From positions 744,001-808,000 of the forward strand of contig NZ_JONU01000007.1 in the NCBI RefSeq assembly GCF_000711985.1: 64,000 nucleotides of DNA. Direction: 5' to 3'. The notes under the pieces were generated by a model, which was not told the origin of the DNA, ran no database searches, and saw only the letters and a list, made by a program, of their open reading frames with translations. How positions within the stretch are numbered: position 1 is the first letter of the stretch; the number at the start of each line of letters is the position of its first letter. A program made the position numbers and the translations under genes. The stretch is from Rheinheimera texasensis DSM 17496 (GTDB taxonomy: Bacteria; Pseudomonadota; Gammaproteobacteria; Enterobacterales; Alteromonadaceae). Shown in pieces: positions 7,700-17,067 of this stretch.

Positions 7700-9250
7700 A
7701 TGTTAAACAAATGCTTCCCACTGCTTGCTTTGCTGGCACTTTGTAGCTGCGCCCGTCAGACTCCAGAACAGGCCGAGTCTGCTGCTGCCAGCTCAGCGCC
7801 AGCAGCAATCAGTCAGCAACAGCCTGCGGTGCTGGACGTGCCGATGTCGCCACTGGATCCGGTCGTGACAGAAAACGAGTTGTCGACATACACCGATGTC
7901 TGGCAACGCATTCGCCAGCAAATGCATATTCAGGTGCCGCCACGTGCCGATATCCGCCGGGAAATCGCATTTTTTGCCAGTAAACAAAAGTTTTTTAATG
8001 AAGTCGCCAGCCGCGCAGAGCCTTACCTCTATCTGATAGTCACTGAGCTGGAAAAACGCCGGATGCCGGTTGAACTGGCGTTATTGCCGATCGTTGAAAG
8101 TGCCTACAATCCGGTCGCACAAGGCAAAGGACCTGCAGGGCTTTGGCAAATGGTACCGCAAACTGCCCGTAATTTTGGCCTGAAGATCCAGCACGGTTAT
8201 GATGGTCGTAAAGATCCATGGAGCTCCACTGTCGCGGTACTGGATTATCTGCAACATTTGCACGACAGCCTCGGCAATGACTGGCTGAATGCAGTTGCTG
8301 CCTATAACAGCGGTGAAGGCCGGATTATGGCCGCCGTCGAGCGCAACAAAGCACGTGGAAAACCGACTGATTACTGGAGCCTGCAGATCCCCGGGCGTTA
8401 CGTCCAAACCATGCCCAAGTGGCTGGCGATGATTAGTCTGGTGAAAAATCCGGCTAATTATCAAATCAGTCTGCCCCCTGTGGTAAACCGGCCTGTTCTT
8501 GGCTCGACGAAAATTGCCGGGGCCGTGCCATTACAGCAAGCAGCCGAACTGGCTGGGATCCCGCTGAATCAGCTTAAAAAACTCAATCCTGGATTTGCCC
8601 TGACAACTACGCCAGAAGGCAAAGAGTTCCCGCTCTTATTGCCACTGGACACTATCGATGCATTTGAAAAACAACGTCATTTATTGAAAAAAGTGACTGT
8701 CGCAGCAGCACCGTCAGTCGGCCCCCAACGCTATAAAGTCAAAAATGGCGACAGCCTCGGCAGTATTGCAGCCCGCTACAAAACCAAAGTTGCCAGCCTG
8801 CGTCGCCTGAACCAGCTGAAAAACGATCAGTTGCAAACCGGGCAAATCCTGTTGATACCGGCAGGCAAAAATATGTCCACAACAGTTGCCGGAACTCGGG
8901 CGCAGAGTTATCAGGTCAAATCCGGCGACAGCCTGTGGACAATAGCGCAAAAATTGCGGGTCGACAGCGAAGAACTTAGGATATACAACAAGTTAGCAAC
9001 CAACGCTCACTTAAAACCAGGTCAGTCTCTGCGCGTCCCGGGTTCATCAGTATCGTCTGGAACCGTCGTTGACAGCAAAAAGAAACACAAGGCTGTCTAC
9101 ACAGTTAAAAAAGGCGATTCACTCGACCGCATCGCCAAACGACATAAAATTAAATTAGCCGATTTGCTCAGATGGAATCAGTTACAGGCCGATAGCAAAT
9201 TAAAACCAGGCCAACAACTGCGATTAACGCCTGACAACCGGCAATCGTGA
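7700..9250 (+). CDS. mltD: Membrane-bound lytic murein transglycosylase D (lipoprotein, three LysM)
   Basis: Cleaves peptidoglycan glycan strands with 1,6-anhydro ring formation, acting from the outer membrane. A lipoprotein signal ends in LCSC (Cys17). The SLT domain (about residues 110-240) has the catalytic Glu133 in IVESAYNP, then GPAGLWQMVPQTA and AAYNSGEGR. Three LysM peptidoglycan-binding repeats follow (about 344-387, 403-448, 468-512), each opening with a YxVKxGDSL motif. At 516 residues it is slightly longer than enterobacterial MltD, which as I recall has two LysM repeats. AGGA precedes the ATG. Confidence 0.95.
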   Translation: MLNKCFPLLALLALCSCARQTPEQAESAAASSAPAAISQQQPAVLDVPMSPLDPVVTENELSTYTDVWQRIRQQMHIQVPPRADIRREIAFFASKQKFFNEVASRAEPYLYLIVTELEKRRMPVELALLPIVESAYNPVAQGKGPAGLWQMVPQTARNFGLKIQHGYDGRKDPWSSTVAVLDYLQHLHDSLGNDWLNAVAAYNSGEGRIMAAVERNKARGKPTDYWSLQIPGRYVQTMPKWLAMISLVKNPANYQISLPPVVNRPVLGSTKIAGAVPLQQAAELAGIPLNQLKKLNPGFALTTTPEGKEFPLLLPLDTIDAFEKQRHLLKKVTVAAAPSVGPQRYKVKNGDSLGSIAARYKTKVASLRRLNQLKNDQLQTGQILLIPAGKNMSTTVAGTRAQSYQVKSGDSLWTIAQKLRVDSEELRIYNKLATNAHLKPGQSLRVPGSSVSSGTVVDSKKKHKAVYTVKKGDSLDRIAKRHKIKLADLLRWNQLQADSKLKPGQQLRLTPDNRQS

Positions 9251-9265
9251 TAAAACGGGGTGATT

Positions 9266-9754
9266 ATGAAGTATCTGACAAAGGCATTGGCCTTAGCTGC
9301 ATTGTGCTTTAGTTCTGCAAGTCTGGCCGAATTTCAGTTAGATGGTCCGATACAGCTCACGCTGGCGGACGGCAACCAGCAGCAGACTGAATTTGGCTTT
9401 GCATTCCTGCAAAACGACGGCGGTTATCAGTTTAAACTGGGGCAACACAACATGGCTGTAGAGGAAGTGCCCAAGCGTTACACGCTGGCACTGATGCTGA
9501 ATAAAGATCAGCTGGTGTGGGCGCGGGATTTCAGTAAAGCTCCGCTTAGCGGGTTTCACTGGCAAATTGGCAAGCATCAGCTGAAATTATTCAAACAGAA
9601 ATTACAACCGGCACGTCCGGGCGATTTTGTCCTGCTGATTGACGATTTGCGTTATCATTTTATCGAAGGCCGACCAGCGCAGATCCATTTTCATTTTGAC
9701 GAAAAAGGCATTACCGAAATTGCAGTAGAGGCCATGCTGCAACCTAAGCGCTGA
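9266..9754 (+). CDS. Exported protein of unknown function
   Basis: Protein of 162 residues with a clear Sec signal peptide ending at about residue 22 (ASLA, then EFQ). I do not recognise the family with confidence. The mature part is beta-rich, with the pattern of DUF2057-like envelope proteins (xLALMLNKDQLVWARDF), but that link is only an impression. I start at ATG 9266 behind GGGGTGA; the GTG at 9260 lies inside that ribosome-binding site. It follows mltD by 15 bp and is likely co-transcribed, which suggests a cell-envelope role. Confidence 0.75.
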   Translation: MKYLTKALALAALCFSSASLAEFQLDGPIQLTLADGNQQQTEFGFAFLQNDGGYQFKLGQHNMAVEEVPKRYTLALMLNKDQLVWARDFSKAPLSGFHWQIGKHQLKLFKQKLQPARPGDFVLLIDDLRYHFIEGRPAQIHFHFDEKGITEIAVEAMLQPKR

Positions 9755-9755
9755 C

Positions 9756-10016
9756 TTAGCAATGAAAGCGGGCCTGAGTTTCAGCTTCGGGGCCTGCTTC
9801 CTTTTGTAACTGCAACGCAGCAACCCCACCCCATAACACCGATAATGCCGGCGCCAGCGCGACAAACCACCAACTCAGCGGATAGAACAACCCCCAAGCA
9901 TAGCAAAGTGTCATCAACACCAGATGCACAGCTAAACCCAGCCAACCGGTGTAAAACAGCAAAGCGTTAAACCAGCGTTTGGGCCGGCGTAACTGCCAAA
10001 CTGGATCTGTTGTCAT
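9756..10016 (-). CDS. Small two-helix membrane protein, unrecognised
   Basis: Protein of 86 residues with two strong hydrophobic segments (about 18-40 and 44-66) and a hydrophilic C-terminal tail. Family unknown. Its ATG overlaps the stop of the REC-HDOD gene by 4 bp (ATGA), so it is the last gene of that leftward operon and is probably made in fixed ratio with the signalling protein. It ends 1 bp from the exported protein gene on the other strand. It could be a membrane partner of the signalling proteins, but only linkage supports that. Confidence 0.7.
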   Translation of the reverse strand: MTTDPVWQLRRPKRWFNALLFYTGWLGLAVHLVLMTLCYAWGLFYPLSWWFVALAPALSVLWGGVAALQLQKEAGPEAETQARFHC

Positions 10017-11182
10017 CCCCCCTCCTGATTGACTGCTAAGAAACTGTTCGTCAGCGCAAAACGATCCAGCGCATCCAAATCAGGCTGAATTGGCGTACCT
10101 GTCGGGTCTTGCTGCTGCAGATACAATACATAACTGGCCAGGTGCAAAATTGCCTGTAACCTGTCGATATGGGGCGACGATTGCAGATCCAGTCTGTACA
10201 TGGCTGCTGCACAAATATCGGCAGAAAAGCCCCACAAAGTCATCAGATAGCCGGTTAACACACAGTGATCAGCTACGTCATCCTGAAACATATCTTCCTG
10301 CGTCAGCTGTTGGCTGCTCAGCGGCTGGGTCGCTAACAGAGCCAGCGGACCAAGGGCCTGCATCAGGCCCGCAACATAAGCTTTCTCCGCCAGACTGGCG
10401 TCATCCCGGCATTGTGTGCGTGCAAGCTGGAATGCCACAGAGGCCAGTGCTACCGCGTAATCTTGTAACTGCTGATGTAATTGTGGTTGGATGCGCCCCT
10501 GGTACTGCTGATGTAACATAAAAGCCTGCATAATCGCTTTGATCATGTCGCGACCAAGCCGGCTGGTGACTTCCTGCAAATCAAGTGTCTGACGCCTGAA
10601 ACCCAGATATGCCGAATTGGCCATCTGGATCAGCCGCCCTGCCAGAGGCGCTTCGCGCTCTAAGGCGGCAGCCAGCGCCCGCTGCGAACTGTCCGGGTCA
10701 TCCAACAAGGTTAGAATATGTTGATACTGCCGCTGTTGGATTGGCAAGGCTTGCAAGGTGCCCAGCTGATACCGGGCATGTTCAGAAAACGGTCCCTCAA
10801 TAATCTGTTCCGCCCGCTGAAAAATAGCCAGTAAATCCAGCTCAGTGAAAGGTTTGCCGAGTAACATCTGCGCTGACTGAACAGCCGCCAGCAAAACCGA
10901 CTCGTCGTTTTCTGCACTCATCAAAACCCGGATTGTTGCCGGTGAATGCCCGGCGCAAAATTCCAGTAACTCTTCCCCGCGCAGCGATTCGTCCAGCCGG
11001 TCCGCCAGCAGCATTTGCGGAGCTAAAGCCTGTTCCAGCAGAAACTGAGTTGCACTGACCGCATCGGTGCAAAGCTCAGCCTGCCAGTGTGGACAGAGCC
11101 GGCGCAACAAACGCTTTGTCGCGGCACCTGCAGCCGGGTCCGGTTCAACTATCAATACCAACCAGCGATCAGCCTCAAACAT
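10013..11182 (-). CDS. Response regulator with HDOD output domain
   Basis: Protein of 389 residues: a receiver domain (1-120) with acidic residues E13/D15, predicted phospho-acceptor D61 (LLADRL) and K110 (GKPF), then an HDOD domain (about 130-340; FSEHARYQLGTL, LAGRLIQMANSAYLG, YVAGLMQALG). HDOD proteins act as non-catalytic signalling or protein-interaction modules in cyclic-di-GMP and stress circuits. ATG 11182 has GGAGGAA ahead of it and overlaps the 3' end of the EAL gene by 8 bp. A longer frame to 11329 runs back into that gene and is unlikely. Confidence 0.88.
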   Translation of the reverse strand: MFEADRWLVLIVEPDPAAGAATKRLLRRLCPHWQAELCTDAVSATQFLLEQALAPQMLLADRLDESLRGEELLEFCAGHSPATIRVLMSAENDESVLLAAVQSAQMLLGKPFTELDLLAIFQRAEQIIEGPFSEHARYQLGTLQALPIQQRQYQHILTLLDDPDSSQRALAAALEREAPLAGRLIQMANSAYLGFRRQTLDLQEVTSRLGRDMIKAIMQAFMLHQQYQGRIQPQLHQQLQDYAVALASVAFQLARTQCRDDASLAEKAYVAGLMQALGPLALLATQPLSSQQLTQEDMFQDDVADHCVLTGYLMTLWGFSADICAAAMYRLDLQSSPHIDRLQAILHLASYVLYLQQQDPTGTPIQPDLDALDRFALTNSFLAVNQEGG

Positions 11183-13175
11183 GAAGTAATTCCTCCCACT
11201 GCTGCCGGATTGGCTGGCAGGCAAGAAAACTGACAAACTCCTGACTATTGAGTGGCTTACTAAAAACATATCCTTGGATGTAGTCGCATTGCATATCGCG
11301 CAACAACAAGACCTGCCCGATGGATTCAATACCTTCTGCCACCACTTGCATTCCCAATTCGTGGGCCATCCGGATCATGTGTCTTATCATACTGGCACAT
11401 TGTGGTGAGTGTTCCAGATCTAATAACAAAGACCGGTCGAGTTTGAGTTTATTCACCGGTAGCTTCGCCAGATAGGCCAGCGACGAATAACCGGTGCCAA
11501 AATCATCCATCGCCAACAGGCAACCTAAGCCATGTAAATGCCCCAACAATCTGCTGCTGGCATCAATATCGGCCATCAAAAATGTTTCGGTCACTTCGAG
11601 TTCGAGACATGCGGGCGCGAGGCCAAAGTGTTCGAGGTACGCCGCGATGCGGCCCGACAATTGTGGATCTGTGAGTTGACGACCGGACAGGTTGATTGCC
11701 AGATGTGACAGCGAATGGCCCTGGCGTTGCCATTGCTGGAAATGACGCAACGCCTGCTGCAACACCCAATCACCGATGGCCTGAATTTGACCATCTTGCT
11801 CAGCAATAGGGATAAACACCGCCGGCGACACCTGACCATACTTCGGGTGATGCCAGCGGATCAGCGCCTCAGCACTGTCACAACAGCCATCACTCAGCCG
11901 GATTTTGGGCTGAAAACTCAGGCTGAATTCCTGACTTTCCAGCGCATCATATAATGAGTTACTCAATTCAAAATGCTGGCGTTTTTGTTCCACCATCCCG
12001 GCGTCGTAACGTAGAAAGAAACCAGCCGGATTCACCAGATTTTGCCGGCACGCCACGTCGGCATGTTGCAGCAATAAAGCCGCAGTCGCACCGTCAGCCG
12101 GCGACAAGGCATAGCCGACGCAAAAAACCAGCTGCACCCGGTTAAAACTCAATACCAATTGTTGCCTGAACGGCCGCAGGACCTGTTCAATCGACACCAA
12201 CAACTGACTTTCCTGCACCAGACCTGGCAACACCAACACAAATTTGTCAGCCGCAACATAACCCAGCAGAGCTTTGGCCGGTAACTGGCCACGCAGCACC
12301 TGGCCGGTTTTTTCCAGCAGTTCATCCAGCTGAGCCTGGCTCAGTGACGCGTTGTACAGCGCAAAATCTGGTAACAACAAAGTGACAACAGCGAATTCCC
12401 GTTGATCCGAAGACAGCAGATCTTCGATTTGTGAGCGTATATCTGCCGCGGTCAATAGCGCGCTGACAGCAGTGAAGACCTGGTCACTGATGCGCTGAAC
12501 CGGCATAATTTTTAGCAAATAATGCTGTAAATCTGAGATACGGTGGCTAAAGCTAAAGTAGTCGCCGTGCACACCATGCAATTGAATATCATGATCTTTT
12601 TTATGTAAGAAACTGGCCAGTTCAATCGGATTGATGTCGGTAAACAACGCAGACAACACCTGACCACGCAGTTCGGAAGGCTGCAGCCCCAATACCTGAC
12701 AGGCTGCACTGTTAAACCGTAACACCTGACCAGACGCAGACAATTCAAGCAGAGCTTCGTGACTGGATAACAACAAGTTGGTTCTTTGTTGCTCGGCCTG
12801 CCGCCGGTCACGTTCACTGATAGCCGCCGCAATTTCTTTGAGCAATTGCCCGTCGTCCCAGGGTTTTTCCAGGAAACGCCAGGCCGCGCCGCTGTTTAAG
12901 CAGGCTAGCAACGCATCACGCTCCGCGTAGGCACTCAAGACGAGCCCGATAGTCGAGGGGTATTGTTGCTTGACTTGCTGCAGCAGCTCGGCGCCGTTCA
13001 TGCCTGGCATGCGAAAATCTGACAACACCAGCGCGACAGGCTCAGCAGCCAGCTGATTCAACGCCACAGCGCCACTTTCAGCCAGGAGCACCCTGTACCC
13101 GGCGCGCTGCAAAGTACGTTGCAGCGCACGCAAAATGGCCGGTTCATCGTCGACTAATAAGATTGTTTTTGCCAT
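11175..13175 (-). CDS. REC-PAS-degenerate GGDEF-EAL cyclic-di-GMP phosphodiesterase
   Basis: Protein of 666 residues. The receiver (1-120) has D9/D10, phospho-site D53 (LSDFRMPG) and K104. A PAS domain follows (about 135-230). The GGDEF domain (about 245-405) is degenerate, with YVAAD in place of GGDEF at 306-310. The C-terminal EAL domain (about 410-655) keeps E436 of EAL, N495, E528, the D557-D558 pair (DDFGTGYSS), K578 and E614, so it should hydrolyse c-di-GMP. The start at 13175 is set by GAAGGAG just upstream. It is divergent from the histidine kinase and coupled to REC-HDOD. Confidence 0.93.
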   Translation of the reverse strand: MAKTILLVDDEPAILRALQRTLQRAGYRVLLAESGAVALNQLAAEPVALVLSDFRMPGMNGAELLQQVKQQYPSTIGLVLSAYAERDALLACLNSGAAWRFLEKPWDDGQLLKEIAAAISERDRRQAEQQRTNLLLSSHEALLELSASGQVLRFNSAACQVLGLQPSELRGQVLSALFTDINPIELASFLHKKDHDIQLHGVHGDYFSFSHRISDLQHYLLKIMPVQRISDQVFTAVSALLTAADIRSQIEDLLSSDQREFAVVTLLLPDFALYNASLSQAQLDELLEKTGQVLRGQLPAKALLGYVAADKFVLVLPGLVQESQLLVSIEQVLRPFRQQLVLSFNRVQLVFCVGYALSPADGATAALLLQHADVACRQNLVNPAGFFLRYDAGMVEQKRQHFELSNSLYDALESQEFSLSFQPKIRLSDGCCDSAEALIRWHHPKYGQVSPAVFIPIAEQDGQIQAIGDWVLQQALRHFQQWQRQGHSLSHLAINLSGRQLTDPQLSGRIAAYLEHFGLAPACLELEVTETFLMADIDASSRLLGHLHGLGCLLAMDDFGTGYSSLAYLAKLPVNKLKLDRSLLLDLEHSPQCASMIRHMIRMAHELGMQVVAEGIESIGQVLLLRDMQCDYIQGYVFSKPLNSQEFVSFLACQPIRQQWEELLHV

Positions 13176-13298
13176 GCAAGCTCCTTCCCCATTCACCATA
13201 AACAGGAGCAGGCAGCTCAGGCAAGTATTTTCCTGCATACTTGCTCTGCGAGCCGTGGAGCGCCAATATAAAGCCTCATCGGCAGTGGAGCAGTAAAG

Positions 13299-14162
13299 AT
13301 GCAAAAACCGGCAACAGCCCCTTCGACTAACGCGCATTGGCAACAAACAGATCGGCTGGCGACCATTGGTACTCTGACTACCGGAATCGCACATGAACTG
13401 AATAACCCTATTGGGTATATTCTGAGTAACCTGATCAGCTTCCAGCTGTATCTGCCTATTTTCATTCAGTATTTCGACATTTTACAGGCATTGGCCCGCT
13501 GCAGTGATACAGAACAAAAACGCCTGCTGCAACAACAGCTGGCAAGTTTGGAACAGCAGGAGAATTTACAGTTTTTATTGAATGATACTCAAAGTCTGCT
13601 GAATGACTCCGTGCAGGGGGCCTCAAGAGTGCGCGACTTAGTGCTGGATCTGCGCCGTTTTTCTCATCCGGATCACGCAGAATTTCAACGGCTTGAATTA
13701 CGGCCGTTGTTGGAGATGGCATTGCGGTTGAGCAAAAATGAGCTGAAAAATCATATCACAGCAGAATGTTTGCTGGAGCCTGCCAGCATTTGGCTGCAGG
13801 GCCAACCAGCTGCATTGACCCAGGTACTGGTGAATCTGCTGCTCAATGCCGCACAGGCCATAGGGGCGAATACCGGTCTGATCCGCATAACTGCAGTGCA
13901 GACCGGTGCCTCGCTTGAGCTTTGTATTGCTGACAGTGGCCCCGGCATTGCGCCGCAGATCCTTCCACAGATTTTCGAGCCGTTTTTTACCACTAAAGCA
14001 CCGGGCAAAGGTACCGGGCTGGGTTTGCCGATTTGTCAGTCCATTGTTCAACAGCATGGCGGCAGCATCAGCGTGGGCTCCTCAGCACTTGGCGGCGCTG
14101 CTTTTACCCTGCGCCTGCCCGCAGAGACAACCACCGCGTCAGGGGACAGCAGTTCGGGTTAA
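13299..14162 (+). CDS. Soluble sensor histidine kinase without a visible input domain
   Basis: Protein of 287 residues with no membrane segment and no separate sensor domain. The H-box begins almost at the N-terminus (H32 in [13 protein letters not shown]), followed by an unusually long helical stretch (about 45-125), then a complete HATPase_c domain: N-box [14 protein letters not shown]1 DSGPGI, F-box FEPFFTTK, G2 [14 protein letters not shown] precedes the ATG. It is divergent from the two receiver-containing proteins across a 123-bp gap, which makes them the obvious phosphotransfer partners. The input signal is probably supplied by another protein. Confidence 0.9.
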   Translation: MQKPATAPSTNAHWQQTDRLATIGTLTTGIAHELNNPIGYILSNLISFQLYLPIFIQYFDILQALARCSDTEQKRLLQQQLASLEQQENLQFLLNDTQSLLNDSVQGASRVRDLVLDLRRFSHPDHAEFQRLELRPLLEMALRLSKNELKNHITAECLLEPASIWLQGQPAALTQVLVNLLLNAAQAIGANTGLIRITAVQTGASLELCIADSGPGIAPQILPQIFEPFFTTKAPGKGTGLGLPICQSIVQQHGGSISVGSSALGGAAFTLRLPAETTTASGDSSSG

Positions 14163-14173
14163 AACGCCAGTGT

Positions 14174-14818
14174 TCAGGCCTGTGCATCCGCTTGTTGCTC
14201 AGGCGCAGCAGCGATAAAAGCCGGCAGTGTCATACACTGCTGATAAATGCGCACAATCTGAGGAAAGGGCGTCAGTTCTAACTGAAAACGCAGCGCGTTA
14301 TAGACTTGCGGCACCAGACAAACATCTGCCAGCGTCACCGTATCTCCACAGGCATAAAGCCCGGCAGTTTGGTTCAGCCGTTGCTCCAGTGCAGTAAAAC
14401 CTTGTCGCAGCCAATGCAAAATCCAGTCAGTCTTTTGCAGATCACTGATGCCCAAAGTACCACTCAGATATTGCAGCACGCGCAGATTATTGAGTGGATG
14501 AATGTCACAGGCAATATCCAGCGCCAGTGCACGCACGACCGCAGCTTGAGCCGGCTCTGCTGGTAACAATGGCTGCCGGGGAAAAGTTGCATCCAGATAT
14601 TCGATAATGGCCAGCGACTGGTTTAGTGTTAAATCATCATGTTGCAGCGTAGGCACCAGCATTGCCGGGTTCAGTCCCCGGTACGGCTCCGCTTTTTGTT
14701 GGCCACCGTCTTTGAGCAAATGCACCGGAATATGGTTTGCGGTTAATTCTTTGAGCGCCAGCGCGATGCGCACCCGGTAAGCTGCAGACGAGCGCCAGTA
14801 AGTATATAAAGTCAGCAT
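14174..14818 (-). CDS. maiA: Maleylacetoacetate isomerase (zeta-class GST)
   Basis: Glutathione-dependent isomerase converting maleylacetoacetate to fumarylacetoacetate in tyrosine breakdown. Of 214 residues, it starts MLTLYTYWRSSAAYRVRIAL; the SSAAYRVRIAL block is the zeta-GST glutathione site. NPAMLVPTLQHDDLTLNQSLAIIEYLD and the C-terminal helical domain follow. The start at 14818 is supported by GGAG and by homology; the frame upstream to 14869 runs through a terminator hairpin. It is last in the hppD-hmgA-fahA-maiA series, though a hairpin terminator separates it from fahA. Confidence 0.94.
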   Translation of the reverse strand: MLTLYTYWRSSAAYRVRIALALKELTANHIPVHLLKDGGQQKAEPYRGLNPAMLVPTLQHDDLTLNQSLAIIEYLDATFPRQPLLPAEPAQAAVVRALALDIACDIHPLNNLRVLQYLSGTLGISDLQKTDWILHWLRQGFTALEQRLNQTAGLYACGDTVTLADVCLVPQVYNALRFQLELTPFPQIVRIYQQCMTLPAFIAAAPEQQADAQA

Positions 14819-14840
14819 CGGAAAACTCCAAGTGGCAAAA

Positions 14841-14858
14841 AGCCGGCAATCGCCGGCT
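14841..14858 (-). terminator. Intrinsic terminator or attenuator between fahA and maiA
   Basis: AGCCGGC-AATC-GCCGGCT with an AAAA run at 14837-14840, which reads as a U-tract on the leftward transcript. It lies in the 59-bp gap after fahA and 23 bp before the maiA start, so maiA is either expressed at reduced level by read-through or has its own promoter. Confidence 0.7.
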
Positions 14859-14877
14859 CTTTCATGCAAGTAACAGG

Positions 14878-15900
14878 TTAATCACGCGGCAGATATTGCA
14901 CAACCTGCTGGTCGATAGCACCAAAAATACTCTGGCCTTGTTCGTCCAGTACTTCAATGCGGATGCGGTCGCCAAACTGCATAAATGAGGTTTTTGGCGC
15001 GCCATCACGAATAGTTTCAATCATCCGCACTTCAGCGATACAGGAATAACCGAGGCCGCCTTCGTCAATCGAGGTGCCGTAATCCGTGCCTTGTTTGTTT
15101 GACACTGTGCCCGAGCCAATGATGGCACCGGCGCCCAGATTGCGGGTTTTCGCCGCATGCGCTACCAGCTGACCAAAGTCAAAAGTCATGTCGACACCGG
15201 CATTCGGTTTGCCAAACAATTTACCGTTTAAATACGATACCAGCGGCAGATGCAGTTTTGCTTCCTGCCAATGGCTACCCAGCTCTTCCGGCGTCACCGC
15301 CACCGGGCTGAAAGCAGACGCAGGCTTGGACTGGAAAAAACCAAAGCCTTTGGCCAGTTCATTCGGAATGAGGCCACGTAACGACACATCGTTGACCAGC
15401 ATTACCAGACGAATTTGCCGGCGCGCCTGCTCCGGCGTTGATGCCATTGCCACATCACCGGTAATGACGGCAACTTCGCCTTCAAAATCAATGCCGTAAT
15501 CTTCGCTGACCACATCGATGTTGTCGCGTGGACCGATAAAATCATCCGAGCCGCCCTGATACATCAGCGGATCAGTCCAAAAACTTGGCGGCATTTCTGA
15601 ATTACGCGCCCGGCGCACTAATTCAACGTGATTGACATAAGCACTGCCGTCGGCCCACTGATAAGCCCGCGGTAACGGCGACTCACAGGCGCTTTGGTCA
15701 AAAGCAAATTCGCCCTGGACTGTGCCGTGATTCAGGCCCTGATACACTTCAGTAAGCTTTGGCGCTGCGACTGACCAATGGTCCAGTGCATATTGCATAG
15801 TCGCAGCGATGTGCGGTACCGCCACCGCTTTGGTTAAGTCGCGGCTCACCACCACTAACTGGCCATCACGGCTTTGATTTTTCAGACTGGCTAATTTCAT
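14878..15900 (-). CDS. fahA: Fumarylacetoacetase (fumarylacetoacetate hydrolase)
   Basis: Hydrolyses fumarylacetoacetate to fumarate and acetoacetate, the final step of homogentisate breakdown. Of 340 residues, the FAH fold is evident: YGIDFEGEVAVITGDV holds the metal-binding Glu/Asp residues, with VMLVNDVSLRGL, GFGFFQSKPASAFSPV and LGAGAIIGSGTVSN downstream. This matches the shorter bacterial FAH type. AGGACA precedes the ATG at 15900. It lies 21 bp downstream of hmgA, in the same leftward operon. Confidence 0.93.
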   Translation of the reverse strand: MKLASLKNQSRDGQLVVVSRDLTKAVAVPHIAATMQYALDHWSVAAPKLTEVYQGLNHGTVQGEFAFDQSACESPLPRAYQWADGSAYVNHVELVRRARNSEMPPSFWTDPLMYQGGSDDFIGPRDNIDVVSEDYGIDFEGEVAVITGDVAMASTPEQARRQIRLVMLVNDVSLRGLIPNELAKGFGFFQSKPASAFSPVAVTPEELGSHWQEAKLHLPLVSYLNGKLFGKPNAGVDMTFDFGQLVAHAAKTRNLGAGAIIGSGTVSNKQGTDYGTSIDEGGLGYSCIAEVRMIETIRDGAPKTSFMQFGDRIRIEVLDEQGQSIFGAIDQQVVQYLPRD

Positions 15901-15921
15901 TTTCTGTGTCCTGTCAAACTG

Positions 15922-17067
15922 TTACTGCTGCTCAGCCGGTTTGGTTTTCCAGCTATTGACGTATTCCGGATTCTCAGTGGCCAGCGCCGCCGGCCCCATT
16001 TCCAGCGCATCACGGGTATCGAGCATCACCGCCACTTCGTCAGTAAACTTCTTGCGATACTCGCGCCCGGCCTGAAAGGCTTTTGGATGCGGTCCATGGG
16101 TAAAACCAGCCGGGTGAAACGTCACCATGCCACGTTCAATATTGTCACGACTGAAGAAATCGCCGGCATGGTAAAACAGCACTTCATCGTAGTCGTCATT
16201 GTTGTGGTAAAACGGCACTTTTAACGCCCCAGGGTCGCTTTCAATCGGCCTTGGCACAAAGGTACAAACCACAAAACGGCTGGCAACAAAAGTAGTGTGT
16301 GCCGAAGGCGGTAAATGGTAACGATGACTCATCAGTGGCCGGATATCCCGCCAGTTAATGCGCATCACCGCTAAATCACCGTGCCAGCCAATCGCATCTA
16401 ATGGATTGTACGGGAACGTAATCACCGACACCTGACCGTGCCTTTTCACCTGCACCTGTGTTGCGTTTTCGCTGTACTGCGCTTTAAAAGCGTCATCGAT
16501 TTTCGGTGTATCCAGCATCGCCGGGTCGAAGATCGCATGGTTGCCAACCAGGCCTTTCTCCGGCAACTGGTAAGAATCGTTGGTCGCTTCAATCAACAGC
16601 ACAAACAACGGTGCGCTGATCTCCAGCCGCCAGCTGGTAGACCGTGGGATCACCACATAATCACCGTCGCGCAGGCTCAGGTGGCCATAGTCACAATACA
16701 ATTCGGCGCTACCTTCATGGATAAACAGCAGCTCGTCGCCGTCGGCATTGCGCACCAGAAAGTCCATCGACTGCTCTAAGCGCCAGGTGCGCATTTTACA
16801 ATGCGCGTTATGCAGCAAATTCGGCACTGCCCAGGGCGATTGCGCTTTGTCAGCGCCAATTTCATTGAAATTAAACAGCCGCGGCTTTAACGGCCCTTCC
16901 CAGCTAGTCCAGCCGGTTGGTGCATGGGTATGATGGAAATGGCTGGCCGGACCGAAAAAACCACTGCGGCCGGTTTCACGCTCATAAATCGCCTGCTCCG
17001 GAAAATCAGCATGCGCCTGGCGCGAAATATCGCCTTCCTTCAACGGAAATTGGGCCCATTTACGCAT
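15922..17067 (-). CDS. hmgA: Homogentisate 1,2-dioxygenase
   Basis: Ring-cleaving iron dioxygenase that converts homogentisate to maleylacetoacetate. Of 381 residues, it is a two-cupin protein of the shorter bacterial HmgA type. Conserved blocks include HFHHTHAPTGW near residue 45, ELLFIHEGSAELY in the first cupin, and the C-terminal FYHNNDDYDEVLFYHAGDFF and TFHPAGFTHGPHP, which hold the His/Glu iron ligands. Its ATG overlaps the 3' end of hppD by 8 bp, so the two are translationally coupled. fahA follows 21 bp later. Confidence 0.94.
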   Translation of the reverse strand: MRKWAQFPLKEGDISRQAHADFPEQAIYERETGRSGFFGPASHFHHTHAPTGWTSWEGPLKPRLFNFNEIGADKAQSPWAVPNLLHNAHCKMRTWRLEQSMDFLVRNADGDELLFIHEGSAELYCDYGHLSLRDGDYVVIPRSTSWRLEISAPLFVLLIEATNDSYQLPEKGLVGNHAIFDPAMLDTPKIDDAFKAQYSENATQVQVKRHGQVSVITFPYNPLDAIGWHGDLAVMRINWRDIRPLMSHRYHLPPSAHTTFVASRFVVCTFVPRPIESDPGALKVPFYHNNDDYDEVLFYHAGDFFSRDNIERGMVTFHPAGFTHGPHPKAFQAGREYRKKFTDEVAVMLDTRDALEMGPAALATENPEYVNSWKTKPAEQQ

